NCBI GenBank assembly: GCA_009668945.1
Contig: SBEH01000013.1
Location: 1 to 37,102, forward strand
From: Actinomycetota bacterium
Lineage (GTDB): Bacteria; Actinomycetota; Coriobacteriia; Anaerosomatales; Anaerosomataceae
Reading direction: 5' to 3'
Length of the DNA stretch: 37,102 bases
The position numbers were made by a program, and so were the translations under genes. The notes under the pieces are model-generated. The model was given only the letters and a program-made list of their open reading frames with translations, was not told the DNA's origin and ran no database searches. Below are positions 9,121 through 16,627 of this stretch, in pieces (positions within the stretch are counted from its first letter, which is position 1; each line of letters opens with the position of its first letter).

Positions 9121-10461
9121 GTGATGCGCGTCCTCCTCATTGCTCCGCCGATGCCCTTCTCGGGGCGCGTTCCAATCGCTCCTCCGATCCTCGAGTACCT
9201 GGGCGCGCTCACGGTGCGCGCCATGCCGGATGCTGAACTGCGGCTCCTCGACGCCAACGTCACGTCCTTTGATCTCGCTTCCGCCGAAGCCGACCTGGTC
9301 GGCATCTCCGCGATGACCGCGACCGCCACGTGGGTGTACGCGACCGCGAATGCCCTGCGTGCTCGCGGGCTGCGAGTGGTCCTCGGCGGCATCCATCCCA
9401 CGGCGCTGCCGCGTGAGGCGTCGCAGCACGCCGATGCGGTGGTGGTGGGAGAGGCCGAGTCGGTGTGGGCACAGGTGCTAGCCGATGCAGCCGCCGGCAC
9501 GCTCGAGCGCTTCTACCACGGCGAGCGGCTCCCGCTCGACGGCCTGCCGCAGCCCCTGTTCGGCGCGCTCGACGGGCCGTACCGGTTCCGCGCCATCATC
9601 ACTACGCGCGGGTGCCCGTATCACTGCACGTTCTGCTCGGTGCGGCGGTTCTTCGGTGACACCGTGCGATTTCGGCCGATCGACGAGGTCGTGGCCGAGA
9701 TCGCGAAGGTGCCGGGCTCGCTCTACTTCAACGCCGACGACAACATCTGGGGCGCGGACACCGACCGCTCGATCGCGCTTTTCAACCGGCTTGCGAGCGA
9801 GGCCAAGAAGCCCTGGTACGGCTTCGGTGATCTCAAGTCCGTACAGGGCGAGCGGGGAGACGAGCTGATCCGCGCCGCCAAGCGCAGCGGGCTCTTCTCG
9901 GTCTGGGCGGGCTGGGAGGCGGACTCGCAGCAGCTGGGCGCGTACCACGCGAGCGCAAAGCAGGGGCGCGACCGTGAGGAGGCTGTCAAGCGCATCAAGG
10001 CCGTGGGAGTCGACGTCACGCTGTTCGTGGTGCTCGGCGGCCGGAACGAGTCGTTCGAAGACTTCGAGCGTGCGGTGGAGCTGGCCGACCGCCTCGATGT
10101 GGGCGTTCATCCGGCGCTGCTCACGCCGTTTCCCGGGACCGAGCTCTGGGCCGAGTACGAGCCGTTCCTGCTTCCCGGACTTGGCTGGGACCGGTTCACA
10201 GGCGTGAGCGCGGTGTTCACCCATCCCGACCCGCGCATGACGCCAGAGGCGCGCGAGCGCGCGTACTACACCACCTCGCTCGACTTGCTCTCGCTGCCGC
10301 GTATCCTCGGCCACGCGGCGCGCATTCCCGCGGCGGGCTTTCCGACCACGCACTTCCTCTCGATAATGAAAGCGCTCCCGGTCCGGCGCGCCATGCGCAA
10401 GGCCTACGCCGAGTGGGAGAGCGCACGTGTAGGCGCGGCGGAAGGGGCGGGCGGCGAGTGA
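9121..10461 (+). CDS. B12-binding-domain radical SAM protein
   Basis: The protein has the two-part layout of cobalamin-dependent radical SAM enzymes. Residues about 1-130 form a Rossmann-like B12-binding domain with GGIHPTALP and the VVVGEAE signature. A radical SAM domain begins near residue 155 with the cluster motif CPYHCTFC (Cys165, 169, 172), which binds the 4Fe-4S cluster that cleaves S-adenosylmethionine. The classic DxHxxG cobalamin ligand is not evident, as in many members of this class. Length (446) is typical. The substrate cannot be inferred. GTG 9121 is followed directly by ATG 9124, and either may be used. The stop overlaps the resB start in GTGA, so the enzyme is translationally coupled to cytochrome maturation genes, which hints at a haem- or envelope-related substrate. 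Confidence 0.88.
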   Translation: MMRVLLIAPPMPFSGRVPIAPPILEYLGALTVRAMPDAELRLLDANVTSFDLASAEADLVGISAMTATATWVYATANALRARGLRVVLGGIHPTALPREASQHADAVVVGEAESVWAQVLADAAAGTLERFYHGERLPLDGLPQPLFGALDGPYRFRAIITTRGCPYHCTFCSVRRFFGDTVRFRPIDEVVAEIAKVPGSLYFNADDNIWGADTDRSIALFNRLASEAKKPWYGFGDLKSVQGERGDELIRAAKRSGLFSVWAGWEADSQQLGAYHASAKQGRDREEAVKRIKAVGVDVTLFVVLGGRNESFEDFERAVELADRLDVGVHPALLTPFPGTELWAEYEPFLLPGLGWDRFTGVSAVFTHPDPRMTPEARERAYYTTSLDLLSLPRILGHAARIPAAGFPTTHFLSIMKALPVRRAMRKAYAEWESARVGAAEGAGGE

Positions 10462-11756
10462 AGGCGATGTGGCGTCTCCTGCGTTCGCGGAAGCTGGCCG
10501 TCTGGACGATCATCGCGTTCGTCGTCTATGCCGCGGTGGCCACGCTGATCTCCGACGGCGACTGGTCCGTGCCCTACAGGAGCCCGATCTTCCTCGCGAT
10601 TGCCGCGCTTCTCGGTCTCAGCACCTTCGCGTGTGCGTGGGAGCGGACGCGAGCGGCGCTCAAGCAGGCACCTATGCGCGAGCCCTCGGAGGCGACCGTC
10701 GCCCGGCTCCGCGAGCGGCCGGGGATCGTGCTCGATGTGACCGGCGCGACCGGTCCGCTAGCACAGGCCGAGCGCGCCTTACGCGGTCTGCATATGCGCG
10801 TCGCTCGCTACGGCAACCTGGTCGAGGCGCGCGCCGGTCTCGCCGGGGCGTTCGGCAGCCCGGTCTTCCACTGGGCGCTCGCTCTTCTGCTGGTTGTAGT
10901 CGCACTCGGCCAGCTCACACGTGCCGAAGGGATCATGGGAATCGTTGCGGGGTACTCGAAGGCCGACGCTGCCGAGTCGTACGGCTCGCTCGAGACAGGG
11001 CCGTTGGCCGGCGAACTCAGCGGACGCATCATCGCCGTGCCGAGCATCGAGAGCAGCTACACCGCGAACGGTGTGGATCAAGGCGTTACGCCATTCGTGG
11101 AGATTCAGACTCCCGCAGGCGAGGTGCTCGCCAGCGGATACGCCTATGCAAACCATCCGATTCGCTACCGTTCGATGCTTGTGCACATGAACACCGACGG
11201 CCTCGGCGCGGTGGTTCGCGTGAGTGGCGAGGGCGGCGTCTTCACCGAGCAGGTGACGCTGGACTACAACGACGACCGCACGGCCGTGGAGCCGGTGGAC
11301 TTCGTGCTGGAGGGTGGGGCTGGCGCGCTTGCGACCGTGGTGTTCGAGCCCGCTCCGGGCAGTACGCCCGGAGCGCCGACGGTGAGGATCCGTGCCGCCG
11401 AAGGAGAAGTCCCGGGGGGTGCCGAGTACGCTGTCGACCAGGTGCTCCCCGAGGGCGGGTCGATCGAGATCCCGGGCGGCTTCACCCTGACCATCGTCAA
11501 GCTCACGAAGTACGCGCGGCTCTCTGTTGTCAACGACTGGTCGGTCTACTGGATCTACGCGCTGTTCGCACTGGCCGCGATCGGGCTGGTACCGGCTGTC
11601 TTCGCGCCGCTCAGGGGCGTCAGGGTCTTGCTCGTTCCCGATGCCGAAGGAACTCGCTTGCACGTTGCGGTACGGCACGGCCGAGGCGACCCGCACTTCC
11701 CTGGTAGAGTAGAGACCGCGCTCCGGGCCGGGCTTGGACTCGAGGAGGACTCGTGA
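10458..11756 (+). CDS. resB: ResB-like cytochrome c biogenesis protein (System II)
   Basis: This 432-residue membrane protein matches the ResB/Ccs1 layout. Two transmembrane helices lie near the N-terminus (LAVWTIIAFVVYAAVATLIS, then SPIFLAIAALLGLSTFACAW). A third starts with FHWALALLLVVVALGQL. A large extracytoplasmic beta-rich domain of about 220 residues follows, with a last helix in the WSVYWIYALFALAAIGLVPA region. With CcsA it forms the System II synthase that moves haem across the membrane and attaches it to CxxCH motifs. I chose GTG 10458 because it overlaps the previous stop as GTGA and sits behind a G-rich stretch; ATG 10467 is the alternative. The 3' end overlaps ccsA by 4 bases. 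This pair would mature the 33-haem protein upstream. Confidence 0.87.
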   Translation: MKAMWRLLRSRKLAVWTIIAFVVYAAVATLISDGDWSVPYRSPIFLAIAALLGLSTFACAWERTRAALKQAPMREPSEATVARLRERPGIVLDVTGATGPLAQAERALRGLHMRVARYGNLVEARAGLAGAFGSPVFHWALALLLVVVALGQLTRAEGIMGIVAGYSKADAAESYGSLETGPLAGELSGRIIAVPSIESSYTANGVDQGVTPFVEIQTPAGEVLASGYAYANHPIRYRSMLVHMNTDGLGAVVRVSGEGGVFTEQVTLDYNDDRTAVEPVDFVLEGGAGALATVVFEPAPGSTPGAPTVRIRAAEGEVPGGAEYAVDQVLPEGGSIEIPGGFTLTIVKLTKYARLSVVNDWSVYWIYALFALAAIGLVPAVFAPLRGVRVLLVPDAEGTRLHVAVRHGRGDPHFPGRVETALRAGLGLEEDS

Positions 11757-12592
11757 GCAACACGACCGAGATCATCATCATGTGGGCGGCCGTCAGCGGG
11801 TACGCGCTCTCGGCGGCGCTGTTCATCGTCGGCTTCGTCTTCAAGAAGGAGAAGTTGACGTTCGCAGGCCTCGCGGTTGCCGCCGCCGGCCTCGTGCCGC
11901 ACGTGATTGCGATGGGCGGGCGTTGGGTGCGCCTCGGACACGGGCCCTACCTGGGCTTCTACGAGGTCATCTCGAGCTACGCGTTCTTCGGTGTCGTGAT
12001 CTTCGCCCTGCTCGTGTGGCGCTTCAAGCAGCTGAGACCGCTCGGGATCGTGCTCATGCCGATCGCGTTCCTGGTGCTGGGCGGAGCGATGCTTGCGCCG
12101 AAGAGCGAACTTGAGGTCACCGCGAAGCTCGCGAGCTACTGGTTGGCCGTCCACGTGACGTTTGCGAAGCTCAGCTACGGATCGTTCATCACATCGTTCG
12201 GGCTGGCTGTCATCCATCTGGCACGCTCGCTGAAGCCGCAGGGGGCCATTGCCACGAGGCTCACCAAGCTTCCGCCGCAGGATGTCGTCGACGACCTGAC
12301 GTTCAAGTTCATCGCGGCCGGCTTCATATTCCTCGGCATCATGATCGCCGCCGGGGCAGTGTGGGCGAACGAAGCATGGGGACGCTACTGGGGCTGGGAC
12401 CCGATCGAAACGTGGTCACTCATCTCCTGGCTGTGCTACGCGGTGATTCTGCACCTGCGTCTCACGATGGTCTGGAAGGGCGACAAGTTCGCATGGGCGG
12501 CCGTCGCCGGACTGCCCATCAACCTCTTCGCCGTCGTGGGCGTGGCGATCGTCTACAACTCCATCCACGGCGCATACATGACCGGGTACTAG
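11753..12592 (+). CDS. ccsA: Cytochrome c biogenesis protein CcsA (haem handling)
   Basis: The 279-residue polytopic membrane protein has the WWD haem-binding loop diagnostic of the family (W209 GRYWGWDPIETW 221), flanked by membrane helices carrying conserved histidines (His134, His234, His272). CcsA presents haem to apocytochrome on the outer face of the membrane and works with ResB. GTG 11753 overlaps the resB stop in GTGA and is preceded by a strong ribosome binding site, CGAGGAGG, at 11741-11748. About seven to eight helices can be counted. The length is usual for the short bacterial form. It closes the electron-transfer block. Confidence 0.95.
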   Translation: MSNTTEIIIMWAAVSGYALSAALFIVGFVFKKEKLTFAGLAVAAAGLVPHVIAMGGRWVRLGHGPYLGFYEVISSYAFFGVVIFALLVWRFKQLRPLGIVLMPIAFLVLGGAMLAPKSELEVTAKLASYWLAVHVTFAKLSYGSFITSFGLAVIHLARSLKPQGAIATRLTKLPPQDVVDDLTFKFIAAGFIFLGIMIAAGAVWANEAWGRYWGWDPIETWSLISWLCYAVILHLRLTMVWKGDKFAWAAVAGLPINLFAVVGVAIVYNSIHGAYMTGY

Positions 12593-12635
12593 GCGCAGCG
12601 GGGGGCGCGTTGGGCCGCATGCCTGTGTCGTCGAA

Positions 12636-12660
12636 ACGCGATGTATACTATACATCGCGT
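12636..12660. promoter_or_regulatory. 25-bp perfect inverted repeat, probable toxin-antitoxin operator
   Basis: Arms 12636-12647 (ACGCGATGTATA) and 12649-12660 are exact reverse complements around a single central C at 12648. The palindrome contains TATACT (12644-12649), a possible -10. It also sits just upstream of TACACT (12677-12682), another possible -10. Either way it overlaps the likely promoter of the RHH antitoxin gene that begins 57 bases later. RHH antitoxins usually bind such palindromes to repress their own operon. Confidence 0.75.
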
Positions 12661-12716
12661 CGCATTCACACTCGGCTACACTCGGGTTTCGCTCCCGGCA
12701 AGGACGGTGGCTCATC

Positions 12717-13007
12717 ATGGCTCGCATGGTGCGCAAACAGGTGTACATAGATGCCGAGCATGACCTGATGCTCAAGCAGCAGGTTGCGCAGACGGGTCGC
12801 ACGGAGAGTCAGCTCATTCGCGATGCGATCGAGCTGCTGTACGACTCCGAGGCCGCCCGCGCTCGGCGCATGAAGGCAGCGGAGGACATGATCGCGATCG
12901 CGGAGAGTATGGCCGGCGTTGCGGAGGCGAACGGGATCATCGGCCCCGCCTGGCCCGGCCGCGCTGCGCACTACGAGCCTCCCCGCGGGATGCCCAAGTC
13001 GAAATGA
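12717..13007 (+). CDS. Ribbon-helix-helix (CopG-like) antitoxin
   Basis: This 96-residue protein has an N-terminal RHH DNA-binding fold: strand VRKQVYIDAEHD (about 5-16), then helices LMLKQQVAQ and ESQLIRDAIELLYD (about 17-43). The C-terminal half, rich in Ala and Glu and then Pro and Gly, is the expected toxin-binding tail. RHH antitoxins dimerise through the first strand, bind an operator, and neutralise a partner nuclease. ATG 12717 follows the purine-rich AAGGACGG. The stop overlaps the toxin start by 4 bases (ATGA), the usual antitoxin-first arrangement, and the 25-bp palindrome upstream is the likely operator. Confidence 0.87.
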   Translation: MARMVRKQVYIDAEHDLMLKQQVAQTGRTESQLIRDAIELLYDSEAARARRMKAAEDMIAIAESMAGVAEANGIIGPAWPGRAAHYEPPRGMPKSK

Positions 13008-13444
13008 TGGACGTTCTCGCCGACACGAATGTGGTGGTGTATGTCGAGGATGATCGCGACCCCTGGAAGCAGCGCCAGGCCATGGGCTTGTGGCGCACCC
13101 TGACGGCACGTCCGGGTACCTTCGTTTCCTCTCAGGTTGTCTCGGAGTCAGCCAGCACTGCACTGCGCCTGTGGCGAGATCCGCTCAAAGTCGACCGATT
13201 CATCGCGAAGCTTGAGAACAGCGCAACCGTAGTCCCCGTCATGCCCTCCACAGTCCGCCTCGCCATCGACGGCTGCGCCCGCTTCGGCTTCTCCTTCTAC
13301 GACGCCCAGGTCTGGGCCTCGGCGCGCGAGTGGGGCGCCTCGGTCGTGCTCTCAGAGGACTTCCCTGACGGCCTCGTGGCTGACGGCGTGCGGTTCGCCG
13401 ATCCGTTCGCTCCCGGCTTCGATCTCGAGGCGCTTCTTGCGTAG
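13004..13444 (+). CDS. PIN-domain toxin (VapC-like ribonuclease)
   Basis: The 146-residue protein fits the PIN nuclease family. Its acidic metal-binding residues are visible: Asp7 in LADTNV, Glu48 in VVSES, Asp100 in FSFYDAQVWASA, and Asp119/Asp122 in LSEDFPDG. PIN toxins cleave RNA (often tRNA or rRNA) using Mg2+ when not held by the antitoxin. The ATG overlaps the antitoxin stop; a second ATG follows directly at 13007. All catalytic positions are intact, so the toxin is predicted to be active. The pair sits between ccsA and hisS with no mobile-element genes beside it. Confidence 0.88.
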   Translation: MMDVLADTNVVVYVEDDRDPWKQRQAMGLWRTLTARPGTFVSSQVVSESASTALRLWRDPLKVDRFIAKLENSATVVPVMPSTVRLAIDGCARFGFSFYDAQVWASAREWGASVVLSEDFPDGLVADGVRFADPFAPGFDLEALLA

Positions 13445-13464
13445 CCGCTCACCCTCGCTTCGGC

Positions 13465-13470
13465 TACACT
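13465..13470 (+). promoter_or_regulatory. Possible -10 element upstream of hisS
   Basis: TACACT occurs in the 67-base gap before hisS, inside GGCTACACT. The same GCTACACT string precedes the toxin-antitoxin genes (12677-12682) and the DUF948-like gene (20763-20768), which suggests a recurring -10. No good -35 is visible at standard spacing. Confidence 0.35.
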
Positions 13471-13511
13471 CTGAACGCCGCTGATAACCACCGCCGAAAG
13501 GCCCCCATCGC

Positions 13512-14795
13512 GTGAACGCACAGGCGCCCAAGGGTACCGCCGACATGCTTCCCGACGTGGCTCGCGCCTGGGAGCACATGCAGCGCGTGGCGCAGGACCT
13601 CTTCGCGCGGTACGGCTACGAGCCGGCCTACACGCCGCTCTTCGAGCACACCGAGGTCTTCACGCGTGGCATCGGCGAGGCCACAGACATCGTGTCCAAG
13701 GAGATGTACACCTTCGAGGACAAGGGCGGCCGCTCGATCACACTGCGTCCTGAGGGAACCGCGGGCGTGGTTCGCTCGGCGCTCGAGAAGAACCTCACCG
13801 CGAACGGCGCGCAGGCCAAGCTCTACTACTCCGGCCCGATGTTCCGCTACGAGCGTCCGCAGAAGGGGCGCATGCGGCAGTTCTGGCAGATCGGCATCGA
13901 GATCCTCGGCGCCGCCGAGCCTTCGGCAGACGCTGAAGTGATCGCGATCCTATGGCGGTACTTCGAGGCCCTTGGCATCCCGGCGGCGAGCATGCGCCTG
14001 CTGCTGAACTCCATGGGCGACGAGGCGTGCCGCCCACGGTACCGCGAGAAGGTAGCCGCCTTCATCCGCTCGCACGGCGCTGAACTCTGCGAGGAGTGCA
14101 ACCGTCGCGCGGACACCAACCCGCTGCGCGCATTCGACTGCAAGAAGTCGGCGTGCGTCAAGATGATGTCCCAGGCGCCACTCCTGCGCGATGAGCTCTG
14201 CAACGCATGCTCGGCGCACTACGCCGCGGTAAAGGCGCTGGTGGACGATCTCGGCATCCCGTACACCGAGGAGCCCAAACTCGTGCGCGGACTCGACTAC
14301 TACACGCGCACCGTCTTCGAGATCCAGGTCGACGCCGGCCTCGGCTCGCAGAACGCGATCGGCGGGGGCGGGCGCTACGACCGCCTCATGGAGGAGTATG
14401 GCGGCCCGCCGACCCCGGGACTCGGCTTCGCGCTCGGCTTCGAACGCACCCTGCTCGCGATGCAGGCCGCGGGCGTCGAGGTGCCGTCGCCGGCGCGCGC
14501 GGAGGTGTACGTCGCGGCGGTGGACGACAGCGTGCGCGACGCGGCGTTCGCACTCGCGCAGTGTCTGCGGGATTCCGGCGTCGCGGCCGAGCTCGACCAT
14601 CAGGCGCGCAGCCTGAAGTCGCAGATGAAGCAGGCCGACCGGCTCGGCGCGCGATTCGTCGCTGTGCTCGGGCCCGACGAACTCGCAGCGGGGGAGATCA
14701 CGCTCCGCAACATGGGCACCAAGGAAGAGACTCGCGTGGCGCTCGCGTCGGCTCCGGCCGCTGTCGAGGCCGCTCTCGCCGCCGCACTCGGGTAG
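13512..14795 (+). CDS. hisS: Histidine--tRNA ligase
   Basis: The enzyme charges tRNA-His with histidine. The 427 residues carry class II synthetase signatures: the N-terminal [10 protein letters not shown] stretch, a motif 2 region ([22 protein letters not shown]), the histidine-binding [14 protein letters not shown], the glycine-rich GGGGRYD, and motif 3 around [14 protein letters not shown]-terminal anticodon-binding domain starts near residue 325. Length is typical. GTG 13512 is preceded by AAAGG at 13496-13500. It is followed 15 bases later by aspS, the common hisS-aspS pairing. Confidence 0.97.
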   Translation: MNAQAPKGTADMLPDVARAWEHMQRVAQDLFARYGYEPAYTPLFEHTEVFTRGIGEATDIVSKEMYTFEDKGGRSITLRPEGTAGVVRSALEKNLTANGAQAKLYYSGPMFRYERPQKGRMRQFWQIGIEILGAAEPSADAEVIAILWRYFEALGIPAASMRLLLNSMGDEACRPRYREKVAAFIRSHGAELCEECNRRADTNPLRAFDCKKSACVKMMSQAPLLRDELCNACSAHYAAVKALVDDLGIPYTEEPKLVRGLDYYTRTVFEIQVDAGLGSQNAIGGGGRYDRLMEEYGGPPTPGLGFALGFERTLLAMQAAGVEVPSPARAEVYVAAVDDSVRDAAFALAQCLRDSGVAAELDHQARSLKSQMKQADRLGARFVAVLGPDELAAGEITLRNMGTKEETRVALASAPAAVEAALAAALG

Positions 14796-14810
14796 GAGGA
14801 GACGCACCGC

Positions 14811-15722
14811 ATGTTCGACGCACGCTACTCGATCCGCTCGCACACAGCCGGCTCGCTTTCGGCCGCCGACGTCGGCGCGGATGTAACGCTCGCCGGCTGG
14901 GTGGCCAAGCGCCGGGACCACGGCGGCCTGATCTTCGTCGATCTGCGCGACCGAACCGGGATCGTGCAGTGCACGTTCGACCCCGAGGCTTCAGGGGCTG
15001 CGTTCGCGCTCGCCGAGACGGTGCGTCCCGAGTGGGTCGTGAAGCTCTCGGGCACCGTGCGCCGCCGCCCGGAGGGGACTGAGAACCCGAACATGGCGAC
15101 CGGCGAGGTCGAGGTCGTGATCTCCTCGGCGGAGGTGCTGAACCGCAGCGAGACGCCGCCGTTCGAGGTCGAGGCGGGCATCGACACCGACGAAGTGACC
15201 CGCATGCGCTACCGCTACATCGACATCCGCCGCCCCGAGGTCTTCGGCGCGCTCGTGCTGCGCGACCGCGTGGTACAGCGCTTCCGCCGCTCGCTCGAGA
15301 GCCGCGGCTTCATGGAGGTGGAGACGCCGATCCTCGGCAAGTCCACGCCGGAGGGCGCACGCGACTTCATCGTGCCGAGCCGTATGAACCCGGGCAAGTT
15401 CTACGCACTCCCACAGTCGCCGCAGCTGTTCAAGCAGCTCTTCATGGTCGCCGGCATCGAGCGCTACTACCAGATTGCACGCTGCTTCCGTGACGAGGAC
15501 CTCCGAGCCGACCGCCAGCCCGAGTTCACGCAGGTGGACATCGAGATGTCGTTCGCCACCGAAGACGACATCCTCACCATGATGGAAGACGTCATGCGCG
15601 AGGTCATGAAGGAGGCGGATGTCGACCTGCCGGTGCCGCTTCGCCGTATAACCTACGCCGAGGCGATGGACCGCTTCGGCTCCGACCGGCCGGACACGCG
15701 CCTCGGCATGGAGCTGCATTGA
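14811..15722 (+). CDS. aspS: Aspartate--tRNA ligase, N-terminal part up to an in-frame TGA
   Basis: These 303 residues are the N-terminal half of bacterial AspRS: an OB-fold anticodon-binding domain (about 15-130), motif 1 (about 150-175) and motif 2 (FRDEDLRADRQPEFTQVD, about 222-239). Translation then meets TGA at 15720-15722, codon 304, just inside the GAD insertion domain. The same frame continues without another stop to 16580. The total of 590 codons, counting TGA as one and the final stop, equals a normal full-length AspRS. ATG 14811 has the ribosome binding site TAGGAGGAG. AspRS is normally essential, so a truncated product would not support growth unless read-through occurs, another copy exists, or the stop is a sequence error. 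Confidence 0.9.
   Translation: MFDARYSIRSHTAGSLSAADVGADVTLAGWVAKRRDHGGLIFVDLRDRTGIVQCTFDPEASGAAFALAETVRPEWVVKLSGTVRRRPEGTENPNMATGEVEVVISSAEVLNRSETPPFEVEAGIDTDEVTRMRYRYIDIRRPEVFGALVLRDRVVQRFRRSLESRGFMEVETPILGKSTPEGARDFIVPSRMNPGKFYALPQSPQLFKQLFMVAGIERYYQIARCFRDEDLRADRQPEFTQVDIEMSFATEDDILTMMEDVMREVMKEADVDLPVPLRRITYAEAMDRFGSDRPDTRLGMELH
15720..15722 (+). other. In-frame TGA inside aspS
   Basis: The local sequence reads GAG CTG CAT TGA CTG CGC GAG, then continues in the same frame into VSEFKVFA. Related AspRS proteins usually have Asp here (ELxDL). CAT GAC CTG becomes CAT TGA CTG by lengthening T to TT and shortening CC to C four bases later, two opposite homopolymer changes that keep the frame. 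TGA ends many other genes in this window, so a genome-wide TGA reassignment is unlikely. Confidence 0.9.
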
Positions 15723-15740
15723 CTGCGCGAGACGTTCGCC

Positions 15741-16580
15741 GTGAGCGAATTCAAGGTCTTCGCCAGCGCGCTCGCCGCCGACGGCGCGGTCAAGGGCATC
15801 AACGCCAAAGGCGCTGGCGACTGGAGCCGGAGCCGCATCGACGCGCTCAACCAGGTCGCCCTCGACGCTGGCGCGAAGGGCCTCGCGTGGATCGCGTTTC
15901 CCACTGATGGTGAGGTCCGTTCGCCCGTGGCCAAGTTCCTCTCCGAGGAGGAGGTGGCCGGCCTGAAGCGGACCCTCGCCATCGAGCCCGGCGATCTCGC
16001 ACTCATGATCGCCGACGAACATGACCTCGCGAACGAGGTCCTCGGCGTGCTCCGCTTGCACATGGCCGCTGAACTCGAGCTCCCGCGGGAGGGCTACGAC
16101 GCGCTGTGGGTCGTGGACTTCCCGATGTTCAAGTACGACGCCGAGGAAGACCGCTTCGCCGCCAACCACCACCCGTTCACCATGCCGAAGGCCGAGGACG
16201 TCGACAAGATCGAGACTGAGCCGCTCGCGGTGGGCTCGTACAGCTACGACCTGGTGATGAACGGCTACGAGATCGGCGGAGGTACGCTGCGCATCCACAA
16301 CGCCGACCTGCAGATGCGCGTCCTGAAGCGTCTCGGCCACTCGGAGGAAGAGGCGCGCACGCAGTTCGGCTTCCTGCTCGAAGCACTCTCGTTCGGAGCA
16401 CCGCCGCACTGCGGCATCGCGCTCGGTCTCGACCGGCTCGTAATGCTGCTCTCCGGCTCGGCATCGATCCGTGACGTGATCGCGTTCCCGAAGACGTCGT
16501 CCGGTGCCGATCCGCTCACCGGCGCGCCGGACAGCGTCACCGCGCGGCAGCTCAAGGAAGTGCACCTGAAGCAGGACTAG
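15741..16580 (+). CDS. aspS: Aspartate--tRNA ligase, C-terminal part after the in-frame TGA
   Basis: This is the same frame as the aspS N-terminal part and supplies what it lacks: the GAD insertion domain (from [10 protein letters not shown]) and the C-terminal catalytic core with [11 protein letters not shown], the [14 protein letters not shown] stretch, motif 3 ([12 protein letters not shown]) and the final [15 protein letters not shown] region. GTG 15741 is the first possible start after the TGA, but no ribosome binding site precedes it, and the product would lack motifs 1 and 2. It is best read as one gene, 14811-16580. Coding continues unbroken through 15723-15740 (LRETFA), which argues for a recent or artefactual stop rather than two genes. 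Confidence 0.88.
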   Translation: MSEFKVFASALAADGAVKGINAKGAGDWSRSRIDALNQVALDAGAKGLAWIAFPTDGEVRSPVAKFLSEEEVAGLKRTLAIEPGDLALMIADEHDLANEVLGVLRLHMAAELELPREGYDALWVVDFPMFKYDAEEDRFAANHHPFTMPKAEDVDKIETEPLAVGSYSYDLVMNGYEIGGGTLRIHNADLQMRVLKRLGHSEEEARTQFGFLLEALSFGAPPHCGIALGLDRLVMLLSGSASIRDVIAFPKTSSGADPLTGAPDSVTARQLKEVHLKQD

Positions 16581-16627
16581 GTGACTGCGCCCTGCGGGGC
16601 CCGGGACACGACGATGGGGGCGAGGGC

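Noticed and set aside
15720-15722. TGA in aspS read as selenocysteine or a genome-wide recoded codon
   Set aside because: TGA ends many other genes here with clean overlaps, the AspRS position is not a Cys/Sec site, and no SECIS-like hairpin is evident just after it.
14991-16565. Long open frame on the - strand (524 codons) opposite aspS
   Set aside because: It mirrors the codon structure of aspS in GC-rich DNA and its translation is rich in Arg, His and Val with no domain. The same applies to other long - strand frames (for example 33845-35335 and 3339-4367).
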